Of a stretch of DNA of 64,000 nucleotides, positions 54,587 through 64,000 are shown piece by piece. The notes under the pieces were generated by a model that was not told where the DNA came from, made no database searches, and saw nothing but the letters and a program-made list of their open reading frames with translations. The number at the start of each line of letters is the position of its first letter. The stretch's first letter is position 1. The DNA is from Metarhizium brunneum (Eukaryota > Ascomycota > Sordariomycetes > Hypocreales > Clavicipitaceae). A program made the position numbers and the translations under genes. The stretch is taken from the NCBI RefSeq assembly GCF_013426205.1, contig NC_089426.1, positions 3,162,001-3,226,000 of the forward strand. The letters are read 5' to 3'.

Positions 54587-56138
54587 AATACGCACAAAAC
54601 AGCAAATAGTCAAGGTTTTAGTCCATCTTCATCAAAATAATAGACTACAAATGCCATGGCCTCCATTACTTCAATGTTTTCAATCCTAGATACAAGCATT
54701 AAGTCACAATGTATTTGTCGGATAATGCCCCTGGAGACTGAAGTCGCAGAGCTTGGTGTAATTGTAATGGCTGGATGTCATAGCGTCGGCTATCATGACC
54801 AAACTTGGCCGAAAGTTAAATTCGGACGAAAGGGAGTTTTTTGGTAGTAATAATTTCGGTCTCGACAGTAAGGTGGGAGATTTTAGTATGTATTGGATGT
54901 CAAGTAACTACGAAGTCCTGTAATTGGTTGGGCCGTATGAATAGAAAAGCCAAGGCGTCTGTCGGAAACGGGCTAGGAGCAAGTGTTGATCCGGGCAGAA
55001 AGACAAACCAGTTGACGTCTATTGTTTGCAACAGTCAGATGACTGATGTACATCGAGGCCGACACCCGGACCACCATTATACTTAGGCAGATGCCCTAGA
55101 ATAGAGCCATGGCCTCTACAAAATAACGATACTATTAGTAAACAAAAAAAAAAGTTGACAGCCATTCGTCTCCCGCAGCACTCGAGCCAAGGTGGAGGGA
55201 GACGCACGAGACGAGGCAGGCAACCCGAGGGAACGCCTCGGTCAAGACGGCTGTCTGTGCGGTAATCAAGGGGCTGCGGGGGATGCAGAGGCCAATCTCC
55301 GATCCGGCCCACCACCCTCAAACGAGAGTTATGAGACAATAGAATATCCCATTCCGGAGAGGCCGCAGGCGGCAGGACCAGGCCGAGAACTTTGGGAGGA
55401 GACGCGGAGTCGGGGCCCGACGGAGGCGAATGGATGCCATCTGGCGTCGACTGCGTCCGGGATCGGGCTTCGGAATCAGGCGTCGGTACTTGGGAGCATT
55501 GGGGAACATTGAACCACGGGAGGCTAGCCGCTTCGGGAACGGAATGCTCGCATAGCCCGCGTAGTAGTACACTTATCTTGGTCCATCTTGATATGTATGA
55601 AGCTGAACTTGGGGCGGATGTTCTGCTTGCTCCCGCGTGCCCCAACCCACGGAGCAAGGCGGCCCATAGTGTAACTTGGGAGTGCGATTGGGCTGAATTG
55701 GGCGTTGGTTTTGTGATTTTTTTTTTCCGGATCTTTCTGCGTCAAGATGGTTGTCACACTTGACGGACGGCGCACCAAGGCAACTATGCATCTGTGAATG
55801 ACGTGCGCACCGGCCAAGGGACCTACGTAGTGCTACAATCTAGAGTCCAAGAAGTGTGTACAGTGGCGCTGTAGTATATGTATGCCGTGAGTGGGGGTCC
55901 AAGGGCAGCGCGGGCAAAAAAAAAGGGACAATATGCAGAGCAAGTATGGAGCATATAGTATATAGTATATACTAGTACGCAAGCACATGCAAGTAAGTAT
56001 ATACCTGGGCACTTCCCCCTTGGACAGCCCGAAAAACGAACCAAAGCGGCCACATAGGCTCCCATTGTCGTCAGAGCGAGCATCCAGCCCATCCCTCCTG
56101 CCCCGTCTATTTCCGTGACCAGCACCTGCCCGCCCAGC
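54587..56138. other. Intergenic region between the transposase relic and the desaturase
   Basis: No gene seen. ATATAGTAT-type short repeats at about 55954-55975. A minus-strand frame at 55019-55657 has no domain. Confidence 0.5.
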
Positions 56139-56867
56139 ATGATCGGACGGCTGGCCGCGTTTTGGCACGGCTGCCCTGCCGGACTCAAGGAGGCGTACAC
56201 CAGCTTCGCGGTGCAGAGTCTCATCGCGCTCGCATACTCGCTGAACCGTTACATCGGGCACGCGGCCTCCCGGCCGGGAATACGGAGGTTCGTCCCCTGG
56301 GCCGTGTTGAACCTGACGGCCACGTTTGTCGTGCACCTCGCCTGCCTGCGCGCGCTGTCGCCCGACTACCGCAGGAGCATCTCCGTGACGGGCTTCCCGA
56401 CGGCGCGCGGCTTCGTGCTCGAGGTGCTCGGCTCGCTGCTCGTCTTCGAGGTCCTCTTCTACTACATCCACCGCCTGATGCACACGCGCCTCTTCTACCG
56501 CCCCGTCCACGCCATGCACCACCGCATGACGGACAAGGTCTGCCTCGGCGCCTTCTACGTCCACCCGGTGGAGTTTCTCATGGTCGGCTTCGGCGCCTTC
56601 ATGGGCGCCGTCGCCCTGACGCGCACGCACTTCCCGACCATGCTGTTCCTCGGCGTCGTCGCCGAGCTGGCCGGCCTGTACTTCCACGAGCTGGGCGAGG
56701 TGTCCGGCGTCATGAGCCACGAGAGCCATCACGTCCGGGGTGCCAAGAACTTCGGCTCCATTGGCTTGATGGACATGCTGCACGGAACCTTTATGAAGAC
56801 TTGTAGGTGGTTTTTTGCTCCGTGTGAATATGGTACATGGCCGAGTGCTGACGTGGTGTTTTCAGAG
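56139..56867 (+). CDS. Sterol desaturase/fatty acid hydroxylase-family protein
   Basis: Di-iron membrane oxygenase of the sterol desaturase family (PF04116). 221 residues from the ATG at 56139, exon 56139-56802, then an intron (56803-56865, GTAGGT...GTGCTGACGTGG...TTTTCAG). Joining T802 to AG of the next exon makes TAG, so the stop is formed by the splice. Histidine boxes: HRLMH (111-115), HAMHH (124-128), HPVE (142), and SHESHHV (193-199) before NFGSIGLMDMLHGT. Membrane helices lie near 51-70 and 94-110. It is shorter at the N-terminus than typical members (about 280-300 residues), so an upstream exon may be missing. Without splicing the frame stays open to 57380 with unrelated sequence. Substrate unknown. 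Confidence 0.8.
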
Positions 56868-58819
56868 ATTGCTTGTTCCTGCATGTGCGATGAAGGTGAA
56901 GGTGCGGTGGCTAGGAGACGAGATGAATATATACCGTGTTCTATATTTACGTGCGTGCCCAAACCTGCAACAACGTCAAGTGATGTAACACTGCATGCCC
57001 GCGTTGGGATCCATGTCATGTCTCACGTCTTCTTCTCGTTGCACGACCAACACGCATGTTGGCATCTCGACCGAGGGCCTGCATTCGGTCTGTGCTTCCA
57101 TGTCGCTTCCATGTCCCCAACCCAGTGCCGACTTCCCCTTTGGCGCCACGCCACACCCGCGCTTTCCCAATTTGCGGGGTGGCATTTGACTTTTGAGCAA
57201 CAGTCGCACTGCACTTGCCAAATTGCTTGCCTGCCACCTTCCAAATCGGTCCAGTGTTTGTTCCAGTCGTCAGACGTGAGAGCATCGTCCTCTCTTTTAT
57301 CGGTCTGCCCAAGATTTGAACGACTGTCGTTTTCAAGACGTGCCAGGGATTCAGCTACTCGTGTAGTGTTCGGCGCATGAGCTTGAGAGCTCGATTAGGC
57401 TTCCGCTAGCCGTTGGCGAGTCAGTGGCCTGATATAACGACGTCAGTGACGATGCCCATGGATGGCGACTCTCAAACTGGACACGTTGATTGTTTCTATC
57501 AAGGCAAGATGATTCAGTTTCGCAAGGTCTACGTGAGCAAGAATCTCAGCCGGTTTGGACTGCATGTTTGCGAGTTAGTAAGGAACACGGACGGATGCTT
57601 TCTTTTTGACGATGCGCTACGTCGACGTTGTGTAGCGAATGGACAGTGGATGGGAGCCTTGTTATTCCTCTGGTGCCCTTATTCCATTCAATGTTCCGTT
57701 CTCACCATTTATAACGAGCTAATACCATTTCATCTACAGCCCACCAGCGTCCGGAATCGACTGTCAATATCACTGCGTACGGAGCACAACTCCACACATT
57801 GCTCGTCTACGCGTCGAGTCAAGACCCCGGCACATAAAACCCTTGGCATGTGCTTGAATAACGTAATCAAATTAGCCTGTCGTGAACTGAGTCACTGCTC
57901 ACAATCAATCAATACGGACTTTGCAGCAAATTCAGACACCCCGACCCTTGTACGTTTATTAAGCATGGGTGGCCTAACAAGAAAGTGAGTAGCCATGCCA
58001 GAGCACCGCAACAGACTAGGCGACACTCCATGATAACTTGAATCGATAGGATGGCTTATGTTAAAAAATAAAGTACTTCTCTTGCCCTACACGCGAGTCA
58101 TAGAAGGCGCGTCTCTCTCTCCCCCACTTACATGGCTCGTGTATCCAACCCTCCCAGACTCGGCGCCTCGTACGGAGTACAATCGTCGCAGTCTACCACG
58201 TTGAGTCATAGCTGGCGACAAGAGGCCAAGTTTTGCCAGACAGATAGGATTGTGTGTGGAGCTGCTTTCGTCCCAGTGTTGGGTCGGGCATAATACAGGA
58301 ATTAATACGGATGGAATAGACCCGTATTCGGCGTTATATGTGCGCGTCAATACGAGTCGACTGCGTGTTGCATTCCCCAAGGGCGCAGCAATATGGGATA
58401 TCAGCAATCCTTCACGTATCCTCTGAATCCTTCCCCCCCTGGCGTTTCGCCATCATACGACGCGCGCCCTTTAACCAGAGCCTTGCCCATCCCAAGACCC
58501 GCATTGCTCGACTCTGAGGCTATCGATGCTTCGCTTCCGCGGAATTAATCGCGGCATTATGCCAAATGCCGTTCTGAATCGCGCTTTGCCCGGTGCGCAT
58601 GAAGCCTGGCTTTTAAGAGACTGGGTTGGGCTGGCCCGTGGCAAATTTGCACTCTACTCTTCAATGCTGGCTGTTTCTGTTCCATTCTCCAACCACTCGT
58701 TCGCGGCAAAGCAAGGCAATGGCCGCTGCAATACGATTTCGCTGAAAGAAGTGAGGCTTGCTGATCCATACGCTTGGCACTGAGACTGGCTTGTCGTGCC
58801 ATCCCGGCCCGTCGTCAAG
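56868..58819. other. Intergenic region, 1.95 kb
   Basis: No gene seen beyond the possible intron-retained extension of the desaturase. CGGAG motif copies at about 57777 and 58170-58180 (full GTACGGAGTAC). A frame at 57413-57988 has no domain. Confidence 0.5.
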
Positions 58820-60051
58820 ATGCGAGTAAGCCCCGAGCATTTCTTCCGAGTCCTTGCTCCCGCAGCCGTACTTTTATTGCTCAGCCTTGCCCTGTTGAAA
58901 TCGTCCGTTCCGGTTCAATGGCCTTCTACGCCGGCCAATCTGTCAGCTTTGGAAGAGCAGCGACGGCCCTCCGGCCAGTTCGCTGGAGCGTCGAGACGGG
59001 ACGCCGGGAACGGCACCTTGGGTTTCAGCGGCATCTACTTCATCAACATGAAGAAGCGGTATGATCGCCTCGACGCCCTCGCGCTGCAATGTTTCCTGTC
59101 TGGCGTAGAGGTCAAGGAGGTTCCCGCCGTAGAACCCGACATGATGAGCGACGCAGGCATGCCGCCGAGCAAATCGCCAAGCTCGGTAAAGGTAGGCGAG
59201 AGGGGAGCCTGGAGGGCGCATGCAAACGTAAGTCAAGGAAACTATACTACAAGGCGTCGAATTAATACTTTTGGCAGATTTGGTCAACCGTGCTGAGGAA
59301 TAACCTCCCGCCCGTCATCATCCTCGAATCCGACGCAACCTGGGACGTCAACATCCGCAGCATCATGCTCAACATGAACAAGCACTTTCACAAATTTCTC
59401 ACAAACATCAACTCAACCAGGCTGCACAACCCGCGCTGGAGAGACGACGCGGGCGAATCCGTCCGCAGGACCGAGGCGGCAGACGATACATGGCAGAGCG
59501 ACCACTGGGACATCCTCAGTCTCGGGCATTGCCACGACAGCGCGGCAAACAGGAACATCAGCCTGATTTACGACGACCCGTACGTGCCGCCGGGCAAGGA
59601 GTTTGGCGACACGGTCCTCGGCCGGCAGAGGGTGATCCGGAAAGCAGGCGGCATCGTCTGCACGACCGGGTATGCCGTCAGCCAGACGGGCGCGGCGAAG
59701 CTGCTGGTTAAGACGGCCCAGAACCTCGACGCCCCCTTGGACCTGATTGTCAGGAGCATGGTGGAGGACGGGGAGCTCGTGGCGTACAGCGTGATGCCGC
59801 CCATCATGGCGCAGTGGCAGTACGTGGACGGCATCGGCATGGACGAGCGCGGCGCCAACAGCGACATCCAGGGGGCGCAGGAGGACGAGGATAAGGACGA
59901 GGGCGAGGAGAAGAAGGACTCGTGGGAGGAGGTGGACAGGTCGGGTAGTGTGTGGACGACCAAGCCTTACCATGAGGACGTGGCCTTTCAGGACATGGCT
60001 CTCGAGGTTGCGTGGCGGAGGATTTTTGGGCGCAACAACGAGGGCGAGTGA
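58820..60051 (+). CDS. Glycosyltransferase family 25 protein, type II membrane
   Basis: Exons 58820-59227 and 59278-60051 give 393 residues; the intron is 50 nt (GTAAGT...TTGGCAG). A short cytoplasmic tail MRVSPEHFFRVL is followed by a single membrane anchor (about residues 12-28), so it is Golgi or ER oriented. The GT25 start IYFINMKKRYDRLDALALQC and VEVKEVPAVEPDMMSD is followed by GERGAWRAHANIWSTVLRNN, then the donor-site strand PPVIILESDATW. TTGYAVSQTGAAKLL and NLDAPLDLIVRSMVEDGELV come later, as in LPS/collagen galactosyltransferase-type proteins. An acidic insert (EDEDKDEGEEKKDSWEEVD, about residues 337-355) sits before the last segment. The acceptor is unknown; in fungi of this group it may be a wall or secreted glycoprotein. 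Confidence 0.88.
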
Positions 60052-61611
60052 CGCGTGGCTTCTGTGTCTGGACGACAAGCTTGGTCTTTTTGAAATTCGC
60101 AATTTATACCGTTTGCTTGTAATATCTTGGGCCTCGTCGTCGCCGGCGTGGACGCTCGCTAGGTTACAGCGAGTTATTGTGGACTCATCGATCGACGATT
60201 CTTCACGACCTCGTCGGAAGATACCCTTTTTTAAGACTCATCCTGCTCCGCCTTGCCGGGGTGGGGGTATACTACATCCTTTGATTTCTGGGCAGCGGGC
60301 AGAGACGTGCCGTCTACAATATAACCAAAACTTGCCGGTCTTGGTCAATGATACATGGAAGAATATGATGGAGTTACATATCATAAATGCCCTTGAAATA
60401 GACTTCCACCTATGTATATAATAAATAATCTAAATAGAGTTATTACAAACATGATCGAGAGGTGGACCATCTTATGCCGCCCGGCCAAGCTGTTTGTATC
60501 ACTGCTGAGTAGTTAGTCGGTATCTATTGGATTCTAATACAAGAAAGCCGAGCTTGTCCAAAGCCGCGTTTGTGATTTTACACTGGGAAGGTCAGCGATG
60601 AGCAAATCGAGCCAACGCAGAAGATTAAATCACCTGCATGCAGTATCGACTGGCGCAACTTGGCTCGGTGCTCCTCCGAAAGAATGTTTCGACCACCAAG
60701 ATCGTACAACATATTGCCTTTGATACAAACATTCCATCAATAGCCAAGGCATTCCTACGGGTTTTTATATATGTATGTATGCATATGCCCTTTGCGGGGA
60801 CATCGGTGGACTGCGGAATCAACTTCATGGTTACAACTTCGCTTTCCATTGCGAATTGCTTCTCGCTTGTCCACCAGCCAGAGTCGAGTCGTGTGGTTAT
60901 ACGTATGATGATATTTGTTTGTCGTTGTGCTGCCCTTTCCAACGGAGGACAAAGAGCGTTCTCTGTCCCCGCGAGCTGGTGAAATTTGAAGCGCATCGAT
61001 TGACTCATCCGATGCCGCCAGGTTCTCGTGATCAACCTACGTTTGAGACGTGATGGCTCGCGAGCCTGGACCCGAGGGGGAGGAAGAGGTATTGGATAAA
61101 GCCATTTAAATTGAGCGGTGTGAACAAGGTAGGTACCAAGAGTAATTGCTTGGCTGGAGGTTTTACCAAAATATGGGACAGTCTACAGCAGGACAGAAAC
61201 TAGGACTTCCGTAGTCATATCGCCAAGTTTCTGTGAGAAAGGCATTGACAAGATTCTTGGAGAGAGGGATGTCGATATCATACTTGGACTTGGCCACAGT
61301 TCATATTCAGGTCGATGACGACGAACATGTAGTCATGTTATTGCCTCGTTGCTACCTATAGTAAAATGGAATGATATGGGCGCACTTTTGAATCCAACTA
61401 CAGGCTCAAAGGGGTACAAGCAAAGATGGGCAGACAAGCAAGTAACAATTACCAACACAAATCACGAATCGTCCGTAATATGAGATAGAGTATGATTCCA
61501 AAATCCCCATCTTGCACAGAGTTCTTCTACTCCCAAAAATCCCTAATTAATTAGCAGTGTGCATTGCAGCTAAAATTTCCGCACATAGCAATTCCGTCGA
61601 ACCCGTCCCCA
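60052..61611. other. Convergent intergenic region between GT25 and the ML-domain gene
   Basis: 1.56 kb between facing genes. No gene or repeat recognised. Confidence 0.5.
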
Positions 61612-62128
61612 TCACTTGATCTCCGCCGGAAACGACTTGCAAATTAACGTCTCTCCCTTTTCATCAAACAACTGCAGTGTTACTTCAGTTTTGATCTTGG
61701 GGTAGGAACTCTCTACAGAGACTTCGCCTCTCAACGTCTGCGGCAACCCAGCTTTCCCCGGGCATTTCAGTCCCCAGTGGCTGCATGCCTCGGGAAACTT
61801 CATTGGAAAATCAATGTTGATCACACCTACCGAGGCAGCCAGCTTTATTGTTGCTTCTTGGAAGGAGCTCCGAGGGGTGAAGGTTGCCTCTATAGAGGCA
61901 TTCTGGCCCGATGGAAAGCGGCAGACGGAGACGGCGTCGGGGCATCCTCCGATTTTGATGTTTATGTTTTTGGCTGTGCTTCCTGTCATTGTATTCCGGT
62001 TAGATATCAAATGGCGAGAAATGCATGTACTTTGAAGACGATGCGTGATACGTACCGCAGTCCTTGAATATAACGGCATTTACAGCGCTGAGGACGCCTA
62101 GTAAAAGGAACAGCAGGGAGCCTTGCAT
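61612..62128 (-). CDS. NPC2/ML-domain lipid-binding secreted protein
   Basis: Exons 62056-62128 and 61612-61982 on the minus strand give 147 residues; the intron is 73 nt (GTACGT...AATGACAG). Signal peptide MQGSLLFLLLGVLSAVNA, then the ML (MD-2-related lipid recognition) fold. It starts FKDCGSTAKNINIKIGGCP, with C-x-F at VCRFPSGQNASIEATFTP, then HWGLKCPGKAG and the closing TLICKSFPAEIK. The cysteine pattern (six or more) and length match NPC2-like proteins that bind sterols or phospholipids, in the vacuole or outside the cell. It differs from the usual fungal vacuolar NPC2, so it may be a secreted paralogue of the insect-allergen-like type. Confidence 0.85.
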
Positions 62129-63393
62129 GTTGCAGACCAAGGTTTCGAGATATTTGGACAGGTTTAGGCTTTTGTATTGTGGAGGACAGTCAAGATGGGC
62201 AAGACGAGAAGAATCATGTTTCGAATTGAGAGAGGCAGGCACTATTAATATATATTCGACAGGTTCTGTCTGGAGGCTTTGGGAGACGGACGTGGTACCA
62301 ATTGTGTTGCAAACTGCGCGGTGATGGATGTTCGAGTTTGCAATCCAAATCAGTCGAGAGCACGGCGGCACAATGGCAACCGGTGCTCACATAGAATGTA
62401 ACTCTTTTTCATCTTGCCCCCCCCACCCGTTTATACCCCTTGCTCAGTCCTCTCGGTGGCATGATATCTTTGTATGTCGAGCGCGTTGAATCGCTGACTT
62501 GTCTGCGAAGCATCCTTTTCGCACGGTAATTGGCGGTACACAGTAATTCCGTATCCCATCAGCACTACCGAGTACAGGTCACACTGTCACAAACCCTCGG
62601 TGCTAGGATTGTGGCCGCGCTTTGCAAGCCCGTTGGGCATGGTGGATTGAGCAACGCTATGAAGTACTTGGCCCAGCGCAGTACATATATGCCGAAAGCA
62701 AGTTGTCTTGGGCTGGGCTGGCCAAAGCCAAGTTTTGCGACCATCGAAGGAGGTACAAGAAGATTGAAACAAACATTGAATAATGACATGGAAGAATCCC
62801 CACATCGGTGGTGCTGGGATCTAGGCTCTACGGTAGGCTCCAACTCCAACGTCCAAATGTCAAGTCGGTCCTTTCCTTCCTTCCTGATGGAGCCACGCAC
62901 TTGAGGCTTAGTCTCGCTGGCTAGGCAGGCCCGGGCTAGGCAGGCCTGCACATGTCGGCACGGTGCATGGGGGCTTTTTTGACAGCACAGCCCTACAATA
63001 CGCCCCGTATTTTGCTGAGCCGCCAACATTGAAGTCTAAAATGATAGCACCACGAGCGCCGCCATCAAGAATGCTCCACGCCGTTGCAGGCCAACGCTGC
63101 AGTGAGGACAAAGGACGAAACGAAAAACAGCCTGATCGGGCACGATGGTGGCATGTCGAGCTTGCCGCGTTGGGCTTGGCGATGACAGCCGGCCCTTTGG
63201 CAGCTGACGTTGGTCCACAAGGCTGCCTCCTTCCCTTCAATGTTCTCGCTTCGAACAAGGCCAACTGGTGTAACCAGCTGAAAAAGCAACCTGTCCCCCC
63301 AAAATCTTCCATCGAGCAATCCTCTCACCTCTGCATCAATATTTACGCGACTTCCACCAGTCGAGCGACGGAGACACAATTCGTCCTTGACAC
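62129..63393. promoter_or_regulatory. Divergent promoter region of the ML-domain gene and the LITAF gene
   Basis: 1.27 kb. No gene seen; a minus-strand frame at 62565-63029 and a plus-strand frame at 62963-63397 overlap and have no domain. Confidence 0.5.
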
Positions 63394-64000
63394 ATGATGG
63401 ATTCACAACAGCAGCGGCAGCAGCAGGCCAATGTTGCTCCCGCGCAACCACAGCAAGCCTACCATCCCGTCACAAACGACAGCATCCAGCCCGTTCAGCA
63501 GCCGAATACCGGTCACGCTCTGCCTCCAAGCTACAATCAGGCAAACCAGGCAAACCAGGCAAAAAATGCGCCCGCGAACCAGCCGCCCCAGCCAGCAAAC
63601 ATGGCCGTCACTCCTTTACACCAGCTGGGCAACCAGCCGGAGTGGATTGATTGTCCTTTCTGTCACCAGCGAACGAGGACTACCGTGCAGCGAGAAGGCA
63701 CTTCTATGCAAATGTATGTTGCGCGCTCCATCTACCAGCCTTGCCCTACCGAATAGTGCTAATGCCGTTCTCGCACAGAATTGTCGGTGCCCTCCTCTGT
63801 ATCTTCTGTATTTGCCTCACCTGCCTGCCCTGCCTCGCCGGCTGGTTCGAAGATACCCAGTACCATTGCTCCCAGTGCAGGAACATGGTTGCCATCCGCC
63901 GACACGATGGTCCAATCGAGGTCTTTGGTCCCACGATGCCCGTCTACTCCCAGTACAGCGGCAACCAGGCTCCCATGAATGCCCAACAGCAGCAGCCTCC
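63394..64000 (+). CDS. LITAF-domain protein, 5' part (runs off right edge)
   Basis: Zinc-binding, membrane-associated LITAF-type protein, usually at endosomes or the plasma membrane. Exon 1 is 63394-63713; the intron 63714-63778 (65 nt, GTATGT...CGCACAG) leads into exon 2, which continues past the window. The N-terminus is rich in Gln, Asn and Pro with a PPxY-like LPPSYNQ. The LITAF domain has the first Cys pair in WIDCPFCHQRTRT, a hydrophobic insert IVGALLCIFCICLTCLPCLA and the second half QYHCSQCRNMVA (HxCxxC). Two ATGs lie in tandem at 63394 and 63397; either may start. The stop is outside the window. Confidence 0.9.

Noticed and set aside
55019..55657. 212-codon minus-strand frame left of the desaturase
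   Set aside because: No domain, Pro/Ser/Arg-rich random composition, and overlapping frames on the other strand.
55833..56783. 316-codon minus-strand frame opposite the desaturase
   Set aside because: Charged, repetitive product typical of an antisense shadow; the plus strand has all histidine boxes.
59413..60102. 229-codon minus-strand frame opposite GT25
   Set aside because: Antisense shadow of the GT25 exon with no domain.

Overview
This window is nuclear DNA of a filamentous ascomycete, most likely a Sordariomycete of the order Hypocreales. The evidence is genes cut by short GT-AG introns (mostly 50-110 nt) with CTAAC/CTGAC branch sites, the gene content (TEF1, YAE1, CENP-O, WBP11, CAB2-type PPCS, fungal zinc-finger regulators, many MFS permeases), and intergenic gaps of 0.5-7 kb. 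Genus assignment is not possible by eye. No rRNA, tRNA or CRISPR array was recognised.

Left part (1-16 kb): the 5' end of TEF1 (minus) leaves the window on the left. It is followed by an MFSD10/YCR023C-like MFS transporter (minus) and a six-exon cytochrome P450 (minus). A gene-poor stretch of about 7 kb follows (8.7-15.9 kb), holding one weak candidate for a very small gene near 12.1 kb. TEF1 can only be joined in frame through a 2-nt exon, and the P450 uses a 13-nt exon plus a GC-AG intron.

Metabolic block (15.9-28.2 kb): an SSADH-like aldehyde dehydrogenase (minus) is divergent from a sugar permease-type MFS transporter (plus). Next come a cyclase/kynurenine-formamidase-like metal hydrolase (plus), a regulator combining two C2H2 fingers with a Zn2Cys6 cluster (minus), a short-chain dehydrogenase (minus) and a 3-isopropylmalate dehydrogenase paralogue (plus). 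Together they look like a possible catabolic neighbourhood with its own transporter and regulator; this is inference.

Housekeeping block (29.5-48.9 kb): YAE1, a GPI-anchored repeat wall protein, CENP-O, an acetyl-CoA transporter (SLC33A1 type), a 67-residue eight-cysteine secreted protein, phosphopantothenate-cysteine ligase, a monocarboxylate-type MFS transporter, a WBP11-domain splicing protein and a Dal5-type MFS permease.

Right part (50-64 kb): an SGNH hydrolase, a degraded aminoglycoside-phosphotransferase-like pseudogene, a lineage-specific hypothetical protein with an intact three-exon model, the 3' remnant of a Tc1/mariner DD34E transposase, a sterol desaturase-family enzyme whose stop codon is created by splicing, a GT25 glycosyltransferase, an NPC2/ML-domain lipid-binding protein, and the start of a LITAF-domain protein that runs off the right edge. 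A short near-palindromic motif, GTACGGAGTAC, recurs about twenty times in the intergenic DNA and not in the genes I read.
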